Shown piece by piece: positions 8,455 through 17,077 of a stretch of DNA of 64,000 bases; the first letter of the stretch is position 1; every line of letters starts with the position of its first letter. Position numbers and translations under genes: made by a program. Location: assembly GCA_013817245.1 (NCBI GenBank), contig JACDDA010000006.1, positions 62,001 to 126,000 of the forward strand, given 5' to 3'. The DNA is from Gammaproteobacteria bacterium (GTDB lineage Bacteria; Pseudomonadota; Gammaproteobacteria; HTCC5015). Below the pieces are notes generated by a model. The model was not told the DNA's origin. It did not search any database and was given only the letters and a program-made list of their open reading frames with translations.

Positions 8455-10236
8455 CTAATCATTACAATCTTTTGTTGCAAAGCTAGCTTGGTACTCAAGA
8501 TTACCTATCTTGAGAGTTTTAAACATCGCTGGCACGGCTTGATATTCCCCTTTCATTAAAGAGTCTCGTAAATTTTTCGCACAACCGCTGCTCTTTGTTA
8601 GGCTCGCAATCTGAGACCACTCAGAATTTTTGGTGTTAAAAGAAAAAACATAACCGTTGGTATTATAGTAATAATCTTTTAACAGCACCCATTCACTATC
8701 AGGATAGTTGTCCATATTAATATTAAACAAATAACACTTATTACCCGCTTCCAAACACCTATTCATTAAGTCTATTTCTTTTGTTTCAAGATATTGTCGA
8801 AAATCTTCAGGGATCGCCTGGTTAACAGGAATCAGCGTAATATAATCTTCTATTTCACTGTCCTTCGCCGCATCTTCCACTTCTCGCTTTTTTTGCTTTA
8901 ATAAGCGATCAATATCAATTACCAACGATGCAGAACCTTTTTTTTCGTAAAATATTTTTAATTTCTCTAATTGTTTAACGCCCGCTCTACCTAAATTAAA
9001 ACGCAGATAACGCAATTCTTCAATGGTAGGTTCCACGGGATTCTTCAAAATACGCTGCGCCTGACTATGCGCTGAAATGGCATAAAAATTTACTGCGGGC
9101 GTATAAGGCGCTATTAGCAACACCAACAATACTAAACTCAACATATAATTGGCGGGTTTTAAGAAACGATTCCAGTGCACGCCATATCGCGCAGCCAATA
9201 TTGCATAACTTAAAGCAAATAAACTGGCTGCAATACAAACCCAAACACCCCATAAACGATCAAGCGTCCAACCATATTGGTTAATGCGCAGATACACGGC
9301 ATAAGCAGCAAGCCCGCAATAAATCGGCAATGCCAACAAACCTAACCATGAAAGATTACGAACTAATTTGCGCCACCCTGTTGCAGCTAACTGATTGCGT
9401 TCGGCTAAGTTAAAAAATGTAATGGATAAAACTATCAGCCATAACATAGTTGCGGCCGCCGTTTTGGTTTCCCATAAAGGCTCTAAACCAGTAAAAGGTA
9501 AAACGACAACAAACGTTAAGCTAAGCAATGCCAAAACAGGACTCAATACGCGACCCGAAAAAGCAAACACTTTATCAATCAACTCTTCGTGTAGTTTTAC
9601 TTGACGCAGAACAATCAGCAGGACAGCACCAAATACACAACAAAATACAATCGCGAAGTTATAATCAAAAAATAGATCTTTAAAAAAGCTTATTTTTACA
9701 ATTTCAAACAATGAAGCCCATAACCACAACACACCCCAACTAATTAACTCCAAAAACAATACGGACGCTAATAAGCTGGCGACTCCTACGCTTTGTTCAC
9801 ACAAATCCGGCCACTGCGGCATTCGTCGCGAAAATGTAGGATTAGCCCACAACAGACCAATTAAAACAAAAGCAGCAATACTTAATACGGAAAGGCAAGA
9901 AAAAATAAAACTATTTCCGTAAAAATCATTAACGCCATCAATATATCGACTAGCGTCGATAAACATCATGCCAGCAAAAATTAATCCGTACACTAACGCG
10001 GCGATTGCAGCCTTATTTTTTTCTAAACGCAACAAACTCAGCATCACCACCGTCGGGACTATGCTGAGCCATGCATACAAAAAAGTAATGACGTATTCAG
10101 GAAGATTTTTTAATCCTTCAGAATCATCTGCATATTTCACCCATAACAAACCTAAAGCTTGTAATAAGCTAACGATAATTATGAAACCATGATTTTCGCG
10201 ACTTAACCAAGCTTGGGTTTCTTTAATGATGTTCAT
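8455..10236 (-). CDS. Multi-spanning membrane protein, DUF4153-like
   Basis: A 593-residue protein with about twelve hydrophobic segments across the first 390 residues, then a soluble C-terminal domain of about 200 residues. The arrangement, the stretch ATMLWLIVLSITFFNLAE, and the late motif YLRFNLGRAGVKQLEKL agree with the uncharacterised DUF4153 family of inner-membrane proteins. The C-terminal part has a charged helix (RLLKQKKREVEDAAKDSE) and several Cys. Function is unknown. It is followed by dedA 28 bases further along in transcription order upstream, so the two may share a transcript. Confidence 0.6.
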   Translation of the reverse strand: MNIIKETQAWLSRENHGFIIIVSLLQALGLLWVKYADDSEGLKNLPEYVITFLYAWLSIVPTVVMLSLLRLEKNKAAIAALVYGLIFAGMMFIDASRYIDGVNDFYGNSFIFSCLSVLSIAAFVLIGLLWANPTFSRRMPQWPDLCEQSVGVASLLASVLFLELISWGVLWLWASLFEIVKISFFKDLFFDYNFAIVFCCVFGAVLLIVLRQVKLHEELIDKVFAFSGRVLSPVLALLSLTFVVVLPFTGLEPLWETKTAAATMLWLIVLSITFFNLAERNQLAATGWRKLVRNLSWLGLLALPIYCGLAAYAVYLRINQYGWTLDRLWGVWVCIAASLFALSYAILAARYGVHWNRFLKPANYMLSLVLLVLLIAPYTPAVNFYAISAHSQAQRILKNPVEPTIEELRYLRFNLGRAGVKQLEKLKIFYEKKGSASLVIDIDRLLKQKKREVEDAAKDSEIEDYITLIPVNQAIPEDFRQYLETKEIDLMNRCLEAGNKCYLFNINMDNYPDSEWVLLKDYYYNTNGYVFSFNTKNSEWSQIASLTKSSGCAKNLRDSLMKGEYQAVPAMFKTLKIGNLEYQASFATKDCND

Positions 10237-10264
10237 TTTATAGCCTCTGTTTTTTATAAAAAAT

Positions 10265-10861
10265 CTAGGGAGTATCGTCTTTATTTAGAGAAGCAATTTT
10301 CCGATACACAATCCATCCTGCCATTAAAATAATTATTAATAGACCTGCTGCCATCAACCAAGGATTAATATGAAACCGCTGTAACATTTCGCGCATAAAT
10401 TCACCCGCCCAAAACCCTAACGCGGTGACGGCAATGCTCCATATCAAACCACCGATAACATTAAAGAGCGTAAAGCGCAGTGCGGGAATACCGGCGGCGC
10501 CAATCATTAAGGGGGTGATAGCACGGCAACCAATCATGAAACGAAAACCTAGCATTAATATATATTGATGTTTGTGCAGCCAACCAGACACTATGCTAAT
10601 GGGTTTTTGCCAACGACTTTGCTGAATTATGTGTTGGTTAATCCACGTGCGGCCTTGATAATCTCCGACGTGATAAAGTGCTTGAATCGCAATAATCGTG
10701 GCTATAAAAGCAATAGCGCCCACGTACTGTATGTTGAAATAACCTTGCGCTGCCATAAAAGCGGCGATGAATAAAACTATTTCGCCTTCAAACATAACGC
10801 CGAGGAAAATCGCCCAATATCCATATTGGTTAATCCAGTTTTGCCAATCAATTTCAAACAT
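10265..10861 (-). CDS. DedA family membrane protein
   Basis: A 198-residue inner-membrane protein of the DedA/SNARE-associated (VTT) family. It has the N-terminal re-entrant region with the acidic residues of GVMFEGEIVLFIAAF and the conserved GFRFMIGCRAITPLMIGAAGI segment, in which the Arg residues are essential in studied members. Family members act in membrane homeostasis; some flip undecaprenyl phosphate or phosphatidylethanolamine, and which lipid this one handles cannot be told. It sits just upstream of the DUF4153-like gene on the same strand, 28 bases apart, suggesting co-transcription. Confidence 0.85.
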   Translation of the reverse strand: MFEIDWQNWINQYGYWAIFLGVMFEGEIVLFIAAFMAAQGYFNIQYVGAIAFIATIIAIQALYHVGDYQGRTWINQHIIQQSRWQKPISIVSGWLHKHQYILMLGFRFMIGCRAITPLMIGAAGIPALRFTLFNVIGGLIWSIAVTALGFWAGEFMREMLQRFHINPWLMAAGLLIIILMAGWIVYRKIASLNKDDTP

Positions 10862-11022
10862 CTGATAATCTCAATAATTAAGGTGAGTTTGCATTTGTCG
10901 CACGACAACAGCGCTGAACATACACGTGGCCACCCTTAAAAAGCAACAATGCTGTTCGTTATTTTGCTGAACCCGTTATACTTTTAACTTGACAGCATGC
11001 TTACCCTCTACATGGATATTTT

Positions 11023-12192
11023 ATGAGCAATTCGATAGCGTTTGATTTGCCAGATTTAAAAACCTTGGTGCAACAACTGATCGCAAAACCGTCGGTGAGC
11101 AGTGTGTTGCCGGAATATGACAGCAGTAACCAAAGTGTGGTTGAGTTGCTGGATATGTGGTTTCGTACCGCAGGTTTTAAAACCGAGATTCAAGCGATTG
11201 CGGGTTATCCGGGTAAATACAATTTAATTGCGGTGAAAGGCCAAGGTGATAATGGTTTGGTGTTAGCCGGTCATACGGATACGGTGCCGTTTGATGAGCA
11301 GCTGTGGCAACAAAATCCTTTTCAACTAACGGAACGTGATCAACGTTGGTATGGTTTGGGTACGTCCGATATGAAAAGTTTTTTTGCGCTGATTTTAGAA
11401 GCGCTGCGCGAGATGGATACACAGCAACTAAAAGCGCCATTGATTGTGTTAGCGACGGCAGATGAAGAAAGCAGTATGTGTGGCGCACGTGCGTTGCTCG
11501 ACAGTGGTAAACCACGCGCACGTTATGCGGTGATTGGTGAACCTACCGGATTAAAACCGATTCGCATGCACAAAGGTGTGTTGATGGAACGGATTGCCGT
11601 GATCGGAAAAACGGGGCATGCCAGTGATCCTGCGTTAGGTCATAACGCAATTGATGGCGTGTTAAAGGTATTACAAGCCTTACAGCAATTACGCGAACAA
11701 CTCGCCAAACAGTATCAACATCCGGGGTTTGAAGTAACGACGCCGACGCTAAACTTTGGCCACATTCACGGCGGCGATAATCCGAATCGCATTTGCGGTC
11801 ATTGCGCATTGGATATTGATGTGCGTTTATTGCCCGGCATGGCGATTGATGAAACACGCGCTTTGATTTATCAACATGCGACGCTCGCATTAGAGAACAC
11901 GCCATTCACTATTCATTGCGAACCTTTATTCGAAGGTTTACCGGCGATGGAAACATCGGCGGATTCCGCGTTAGTCAAAGCGGTTGAGCAATTAACCGGA
12001 CACGACGCGATGTCGGTAGCCTTTGGCACTGAAGCGCCCTATTTCCAACAAATGGGTATGGATGTGGTGATTCTCGGCCCCGGTGATATTGCGGTTGCGC
12101 ATCAACCGAATGAATATCTTCGTTTGCAAAACCTAAATCCCTGCATTGATCAATTGCGTCAGTTGATTCAACGGTTTTGTATTGGCACATAA
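11023..12192 (+). CDS. argE: Acetylornithine deacetylase
   Basis: A cytoplasmic M20-family metallohydrolase of 389 residues that removes the acetyl group from N-acetylornithine to give ornithine. Metal-ligand motifs are GHTDTVPFD (His and Asp), GTSDMKSF (bridging Asp), TADEESSMCGA (Glu pair) and the late VAHQPNEYL (His). The dimerisation domain carries HIHGGDNPNRICGHC. argA follows 52 bases downstream in the same direction, so the first and a middle step of linear arginine synthesis are encoded together, while argD and argF lie 12 kb away. Confidence 0.94.
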   Translation: MSNSIAFDLPDLKTLVQQLIAKPSVSSVLPEYDSSNQSVVELLDMWFRTAGFKTEIQAIAGYPGKYNLIAVKGQGDNGLVLAGHTDTVPFDEQLWQQNPFQLTERDQRWYGLGTSDMKSFFALILEALREMDTQQLKAPLIVLATADEESSMCGARALLDSGKPRARYAVIGEPTGLKPIRMHKGVLMERIAVIGKTGHASDPALGHNAIDGVLKVLQALQQLREQLAKQYQHPGFEVTTPTLNFGHIHGGDNPNRICGHCALDIDVRLLPGMAIDETRALIYQHATLALENTPFTIHCEPLFEGLPAMETSADSALVKAVEQLTGHDAMSVAFGTEAPYFQQMGMDVVILGPGDIAVAHQPNEYLRLQNLNPCIDQLRQLIQRFCIGT

Positions 12193-12244
12193 AAGCCAGC
12201 TTCGTTAGAATCACCCTCTTACCGTACGAATTATTGAGCACATC

Positions 12245-13561
12245 ATGAGCAAAAGCCAAAACAGCTTGCCGCATATTCACTGGTTCCGCAGCGCTGCGCC
12301 CTATATCAATGCGCATCGCGGCAAAACTTTTGTAATTTGTTTTACTGGCGAAGCGGTGCAATCAACCGAATTCAGCGCCATGGTGAATGACATTGCATTG
12401 CTGCACAGCTTAGGCATTCGTTTAGTGTTGGTGCATGGCGCACGTCCACAAATTGATCAACGCTTAAACGAACACGGTCTGGTGCCACAATACGCCGATG
12501 ATTTACGCATTACCGATGACGCTGCATTACCCTTAATAAAACAAGCGATTGGTGAGACACGTTTAGAAATTGAAGCGCGTTTATCAATGGGTTTAATCAA
12601 CACGCCCATGGCTGGCAGTCAGTTGCGCACCGCTTCCGGCAATTATGTCATCGCTAAACCGTATGGCGTACGTAACGGTATAGACTTTTGTCACACCGGT
12701 GAAATTCGCCGCATTGATCACGAAGCGATCAGCAATTTATTAGATAACGGTTACATCGTTTTATTATCACCGCTGGGTTATTCATCGACGGGCGAAGTGT
12801 TTAATCTGCGTTATGAGGACATCGCGCAAGCAACCGCAGCAAGTTTGTGTGCCGACAAATTAGTTTTATTGCTTGAAGATCACGCACTGCATAAGAATCG
12901 TCAGCCATTACGGCAATTAACCTTGAAAGAAGTGCAACAGTTAGTAAGCCAAGCCAAACAAGATGTGCGCACTCAGTATTATTTACAACTGGCCAGTCAA
13001 GCGTGTCAAGCAGGTGTCGCGCGCGTGCATTTGCTGAATCGCAAACAAGATGGCGTGATGCTGCAAGAATTTTTTACGCGCGATGGCGTCGGCACTTTAG
13101 TCACTAATGAAAAATACGAAGAATTACGGAATGCCAGCATTCAAGATGTCGGCGGTATTCTAGAATTGATTCAACCATTAGAAGCCGACGGTATTTTGGT
13201 GCGGCGTTCGCGCGAACAATTAGAACTAGAAATTAATCGTTTCACCGTCATTGAACGCGATGGGATGATCATTGGTTGCGCGGCACTGTATCCTTATATA
13301 GAAGAAAAAATGGGTGAACTCGCCTGTATCGTTGTGCATGCCGATTATGCAGGTGCCGAACGCGGCAAAGCATTGTTTATGGCGCTGGAATCACATGCGC
13401 AACAATTAGGTTTAAAACAATTATTTGCGCTCACCACGCATACCGCACATTGGTTCCGCGAACATGGTTTTGTGCCGACCGACATTCAAGCATTACCCAT
13501 GAAAAAACGCGCGCTGTATAACTATCAGCGTAATTCGAAAGTTTTACTAAAAACACTATAA
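12245..13561 (+). CDS. argA: N-acetylglutamate synthase (kinase-like plus GNAT)
   Basis: Catalyses acetyl-CoA + glutamate to N-acetylglutamate, the committed step of arginine synthesis. The 438 residues contain an amino-acid-kinase-fold domain (about 1-280; LVLVHGARPQID, GNYVIAKPYGVRNGID) that binds arginine as feedback inhibitor in relatives, then a GNAT acetyltransferase domain (about 290-438; IGCAALYPYIEEKMGELACI and the GAERGKALF acetyl-CoA loop). The length matches E. coli ArgA (about 443). It follows argE and precedes three small membrane-protein genes in the same direction with short gaps. Confidence 0.95.
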   Translation: MSKSQNSLPHIHWFRSAAPYINAHRGKTFVICFTGEAVQSTEFSAMVNDIALLHSLGIRLVLVHGARPQIDQRLNEHGLVPQYADDLRITDDAALPLIKQAIGETRLEIEARLSMGLINTPMAGSQLRTASGNYVIAKPYGVRNGIDFCHTGEIRRIDHEAISNLLDNGYIVLLSPLGYSSTGEVFNLRYEDIAQATAASLCADKLVLLLEDHALHKNRQPLRQLTLKEVQQLVSQAKQDVRTQYYLQLASQACQAGVARVHLLNRKQDGVMLQEFFTRDGVGTLVTNEKYEELRNASIQDVGGILELIQPLEADGILVRRSREQLELEINRFTVIERDGMIIGCAALYPYIEEKMGELACIVVHADYAGAERGKALFMALESHAQQLGLKQLFALTTHTAHWFREHGFVPTDIQALPMKKRALYNYQRNSKVLLKTL

Positions 13562-13572
13562 GAGACAATGTC

Positions 13573-13992
13573 ATGACTGATCAAATAGAAACACCTCGCT
13601 ATGCAGGATTTTGGATACGCGCATTAGCTTCATTAATTGATACCTTTATCTTCGTGATAATATTATCTATCGTAGGCATGAGCATCGAACGTCCGGCCGT
13701 CATGTTTTCTTCCTATGACCTGATGTTAAATTTAGGCTTTGTGGTACTCGTGCTGATATTTTGGGAACTCAAACAAGCCACACCCGGCAAGATGGTATTA
13801 GGTTTAAAAATTGTTGATGCGAAAACGCTAGGAAAACCTTCTACCGCGCAAAACGTTGGTCGTTATTTCAGCTACCTACTTTCAACCGTCGTGTTGTTTT
13901 TGGGATTTTTCTGGGTAGGTTGGGACACACGCAAACAAGGCTGGCATGACAAATTAGCCGGCACTTTAGTTATTCACAAAACCAAAGAATAA
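13573..13992 (+). CDS. RDD family membrane protein
   Basis: A 139-residue protein with the RDD-family pattern: YAGFWIRALASLIDTFIFV at the start, in which Arg and Asp of the first membrane segment are the name-giving residues, a second hydrophobic segment, the TPGKMVLGLKIVDA motif, and a third segment near the C-terminus before WHDKLAGTLVI. RDD proteins are poorly characterised; some have been linked to Na+/H+ exchange. It begins 11 bases after argA and ends 10 bases before the Gdx gene, so it is probably part of one transcript. Confidence 0.85.
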   Translation: MTDQIETPRYAGFWIRALASLIDTFIFVIILSIVGMSIERPAVMFSSYDLMLNLGFVVLVLIFWELKQATPGKMVLGLKIVDAKTLGKPSTAQNVGRYFSYLLSTVVLFLGFFWVGWDTRKQGWHDKLAGTLVIHKTKE

Positions 13993-14002
13993 AATAATTT
14001 TC

Positions 14003-14335
14003 ATGCAAAAATCATGGTGGTTATTATTGACCGCAGGCGCTTTAGAAATCGTCTGGTTGTTAGCGCTTAAATATAGCGAGGGCTTCACGCGGTTGTGGCC
14101 CTCGATTTTATTTGCAGTCTCATCACTGTTGAGTTTTTATTTATTAGCCATGGCCATTAAACATATCCCCATCGGTACTGCTTACGCGGTGTGGACGGCG
14201 ATTGGCGCAGTAGGTAGTGCAGCGGTAGGTATCATTTTATTCCAAGAAGCCGCTACTTTTTTAAGAGTGCTGAGCATTCTATTTATTGTTGCAGGCATTG
14301 TCGGCCTAAAACTTAGCGCACAACAAACAGGCTGA
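14003..14335 (+). CDS. gdx: SMR-family exporter, Gdx (SugE) type
   Basis: A 110-residue protein of four membrane helices. The essential Glu is at residue 15 in AGALEIVWLLALKYSEGFTR; the LKYSEGFTRLWPS and GTAYAVWTAIGAVG stretches are typical of the Gdx/SugE branch, which exports guanidinium, and not of EmrE. Members work as dual-topology dimers driven by protons. No guanidine riboswitch is possible in the 10-base gap upstream, so expression should follow the preceding genes. A LemA-like gene starts 2 bases after its stop. Confidence 0.85.
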   Translation: MQKSWWLLLTAGALEIVWLLALKYSEGFTRLWPSILFAVSSLLSFYLLAMAIKHIPIGTAYAVWTAIGAVGSAAVGIILFQEAATFLRVLSILFIVAGIVGLKLSAQQTG

Positions 14336-14337
14336 TT

Positions 14338-14835
14338 ATGTGGTTTTTTATTACAGCTTTATTATTGGCTTTATTTGCATTTCAATCTCGCGTGCTGCAT
14401 CAAACCCGGGTTCGCACCTTATCGCACTGGCAGGCCTTAGATGAAAGCCTCAAAAAACGTTTGCCCTTATTAGAACAATTAAACTTGATTGCCAAACAAT
14501 ATGCCATCAACACGGAATTATTGGAAAAAGAATTAACATTACTACAGAACGTGCGCACGCTCGAACTTTCTCAAATTCGCAAACGCGCCGCTTTAGAAAC
14601 TCGTCTTTACGAATTATCTTCACCTATTATTCATAATGAAGACCTACGCACTGCGTCAGCGCACGCCGTATTTTATGAACAATGGTGGAAAATTGATAAT
14701 GAATTTCGAAATGCACAGTGGGCTTATAATTTGGCGGCCAGCAAATTAAATAGCATGACTACTTTATTTCCCATTAGCTTAATTGCAAAACCCATGGGTT
14801 GGACTCAAGCGCCCTATTTTGAATTGGATGCTTAA
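14338..14835 (+). CDS. LemA-like membrane-anchored helical protein
   Basis: A 165-residue protein with one N-terminal hydrophobic anchor (residues 1-17) followed by a long helical region. The pattern WQALDESLKKRLPLLEQL, then NAQWAYNLAASKLNSM, a Pro after a hydrophobic stretch (LFPISLIAKPMGW) and PYFELD at the end follows the LemA family, but the match is divergent and the usual YN/GF residues are only partly kept. LemA function is unresolved. It begins 2 bases after the Gdx stop, last in the argE-argA plus-strand run. Confidence 0.6.
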   Translation: MWFFITALLLALFAFQSRVLHQTRVRTLSHWQALDESLKKRLPLLEQLNLIAKQYAINTELLEKELTLLQNVRTLELSQIRKRAALETRLYELSSPIIHNEDLRTASAHAVFYEQWWKIDNEFRNAQWAYNLAASKLNSMTTLFPISLIAKPMGWTQAPYFELDA

Positions 14836-14844
14836 TCGTTACGA

Positions 14845-15522
14845 CTAATGAATTTTTACTCTAGCAGCCACTTCATCCAGTTCTTCGCTCATTGTTTCGC
14901 CTAATTCAACCGTCAGTTGTGCCATCGCCGCATCTAATACTGCCATGCGTTCTTGCGAATCATCGGTTAATAACAAGGCTTGTTTCACATCTAAACGCAG
15001 CGGCAACATTTCTGCTAAGCGTGCACTCACCCAACCTGCATCTTGAAAATCGGGTTTAATATATTGCATCATCGTTTCACCGTAGTGCTGCATCCAATCT
15101 GGCCAAGCACGTTGCAATAACTCCACCAAATGTTGGTGTTGCGGATGAATCGTTTGCGCTGACTCCGTCGCTAATAATGTGATATTGCCGAGCAACAAAT
15201 TATCATGATTAATACGCGTACTGTTAATTTCAAATTTTTGCTGACCTTGCACTAAGATTCCTAACAAACCATCGGGCAAAGATTTAAAGTCAATAATATT
15301 AACCAAGGTCCCCACACGATGAGGCGTGGCCACTTGCCCCGATTCATCAACTATTTCTTTACCGGCAGCAATAGCGCAAATACCGAAGGGTTGATTCTCA
15401 CGCATGCAGCGACTCATCATATCCACATAGCGCGGCTCAAAAATACGCAAGGGCAATAAACCGCCGGGGAAAATCAGCGCGTGCAAAGGAAACAAAGGTA
15501 AATCAATAAAAGATTGGGTCAT
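14845..15522 (-). CDS. LON N-terminal (substrate-binding) domain protein
   Basis: 225 residues made only of the Lon N-terminal (LAN) domain: LPLFPLHALIFPGGLLPLRI followed by EPRYVDMMSRCM and GTLVNIIDFKSLPDGLLGILVQG. There is no ATPase or protease domain, so it cannot be a Lon protease; such stand-alone LAN proteins are common in gammaproteobacteria and uncharacterised. Its ATG overlaps the stop of the upstream membrane-protein gene by 4 bases (ATGA), suggesting translational coupling. Confidence 0.85.
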   Translation of the reverse strand: MTQSFIDLPLFPLHALIFPGGLLPLRIFEPRYVDMMSRCMRENQPFGICAIAAGKEIVDESGQVATPHRVGTLVNIIDFKSLPDGLLGILVQGQQKFEINSTRINHDNLLLGNITLLATESAQTIHPQHQHLVELLQRAWPDWMQHYGETMMQYIKPDFQDAGWVSARLAEMLPLRLDVKQALLLTDDSQERMAVLDAAMAQLTVELGETMSEELDEVAARVKIH

Positions 15523-15998
15523 TTTTCAAAATGGTTTTTGTGCACGGCTAAACGCACAATAACTTCATCCACAGTAGCCACTTGCACAAGATAACCTTTT
15601 TGAATATTAAAATACTTTGCCTGAAAACCTAAACGATGCGGCATCACTAACGGCGAGTAACGAAAACGTTCCTCTGCGGTATCAAAAAAACTAAAGCTCT
15701 GCGTTTCACCTAAACGCCAAACAATGCCAGCAAATTGATTAGCGCGGCCTGCTTCTAATTCGATTTTTAAATGCTGGTAAGATTTATAAAAAGGATATTG
15801 ATATGCTCCGTACGACACAGCAATGAGCAAAAATACGCTAACGCCCACATACCGGAACAACCGATCTTCTACATCTTTTGCTGTTTTATACAACAAAATA
15901 ATACTGACCAATAATAATGAAACGAACACTAGCAGCGCTTGATATTGGTCAACATAACCCGCTTGGCTTATGTCATAGACTGTTACAAAATCATTCAT
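15519..15998 (-). CDS. Conserved-looking two-helix membrane protein, unknown
   Basis: 159 residues that I do not recognise. Two hydrophobic helices at about residues 21-37 and 51-66 flank a short charged loop (YKTAKDVEDRLFR); the following 90 residues should face the periplasm or cytoplasm and include FAGIVWRLGETQSFSFFDTAEERFRY. Strong codon coherence and the 4-base ATGA overlap with the LON-domain gene support it as real. msrB follows upstream in the run, 14 bases away. Confidence 0.65.
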   Translation of the reverse strand: MNDFVTVYDISQAGYVDQYQALLVFVSLLLVSIILLYKTAKDVEDRLFRYVGVSVFLLIAVSYGAYQYPFYKSYQHLKIELEAGRANQFAGIVWRLGETQSFSFFDTAEERFRYSPLVMPHRLGFQAKYFNIQKGYLVQVATVDEVIVRLAVHKNHFEK

Positions 15999-16012
15999 TG
16001 CATTTATGCCTT

Positions 16013-16411
16013 TTAAGAGTCGGCTTTAAAATCTAATGATGCAGAGTTAATGCAATATCGCAAACCGGTGGGTTGCGGGCCATCAGAAAACACATGACCT
16101 AAATGCGCATCACAACGTGCGCACAACACTTCTTCACGGCGCATGCCATGACTACTATCAACTTTAACAATTAACGCCTTGTTATCGGCGGGCGCAAAAA
16201 AACTTGGCCAGCCAGTGCCAGAATCAAACTTTGTATCCGACGAAAACAAAATAGCATCGCAACACACGCAGCGATATTGACCGTCTTTTTTATTATCCCA
16301 ATACTCGCCTGTGAAGGCGCGCTCGGTACCATGACAGCGTGCGACTTGATATTGTTCTGGATTTAATTCGGCCTGCCATTCTGCGTCAGTTTTTTCAATT
16401 TTATCCGTCAT
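16013..16411 (-). CDS. msrB: Peptide-methionine (R)-S-oxide reductase
   Basis: Repairs methionine-R-sulfoxide in proteins. The 132 residues contain two zinc-binding pairs (CVCC-type near residue 49, CARC near 98), the substrate loop DSGTGWPSF, and the catalytic cysteine in [13 protein letters not shown] near the C-terminus. There is no signal peptide, so it acts in the cytoplasm; no MsrA domain is fused. The start lies 2 bases after the ubiX stop, so it is probably in one transcript with ubiX. Confidence 0.94.
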   Translation of the reverse strand: MTDKIEKTDAEWQAELNPEQYQVARCHGTERAFTGEYWDNKKDGQYRCVCCDAILFSSDTKFDSGTGWPSFFAPADNKALIVKVDSSHGMRREEVLCARCDAHLGHVFSDGPQPTGLRYCINSASLDFKADS

Positions 16412-16413
16412 AC

Positions 16414-17067
16414 TTATTGCTCCTCAGCACTCTCTTCTATATCAGCATGTCCCCAACGTGGGGCTATATGTTGCGTTATGTGTAACTGATCCAAAATTTT
16501 CGCGACCATAAAATCAATTAATTCATCTATCGTCGTGGGCCGATTATAAAAACCCGGTGCGGGCGGCATAATCACCGCACCTGCTAATGTTAGTTTGTGC
16601 ATATTATCGATATGAATTAATGACAGCGGCGTTTCTCGTACGACCAAGATTAACGGTTTTCGTTCCTTTAACATCACATCACCTGCGCGATGAATTAAAT
16701 TATCGCTATAACCGTTTGCAATAGCGGCCATCGTGCCGGTTGTACAAGGACACACCACCATCGCATCCGCTGCACCTGAACCACTTGCAACTGGCGCCGT
16801 CCATTGGTTACGATCAAAAACTGCAAGCTGTCCCTGCGCAGCTGAATAATGCTCTGTGAAAAAACGTTCTATTTCACGCGGACGACTGGGTAATTTTAAA
16901 TCCGTCTCCATACCAATCACGACTTGCGCGGGTTGCGATAACATCAAATAAACTTGATGACCATCGCGCAATAAACATTCTAATAAACGCAAACCATATT
17001 GCGCACCCGATGCGCCTGTCATCGCTAAGGCAATCGTTTTTGGTATTTGTTGTATTATATTATTCAT
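16414..17067 (-). CDS. ubiX: Flavin prenyltransferase UbiX
   Basis: Makes prenylated FMN, the cofactor of the decarboxylase UbiD in ubiquinone synthesis. In 217 residues it shows [20 protein letters not shown] (FMN site), [49 protein letters not shown] and [11 protein letters not shown], all hallmarks of the family. ubiD is not in this window. Upstream, in the same direction, is the Ser/Thr kinase-cNMP gene, 11 bases from the kinase stop, while msrB follows after 2 bases. Confidence 0.95.
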   Translation of the reverse strand: MNNIIQQIPKTIALAMTGASGAQYGLRLLECLLRDGHQVYLMLSQPAQVVIGMETDLKLPSRPREIERFFTEHYSAAQGQLAVFDRNQWTAPVASGSGAADAMVVCPCTTGTMAAIANGYSDNLIHRAGDVMLKERKPLILVVRETPLSLIHIDNMHKLTLAGAVIMPPAPGFYNRPTTIDELIDFMVAKILDQLHITQHIAPRWGHADIEESAEEQ

Positions 17068-17077
17068 GAGGATCGCT

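Noticed and set aside
13992-14003. Guanidine riboswitch before the Gdx gene
   Set aside because: The gap to the previous gene is 10 bases, too short for any riboswitch.
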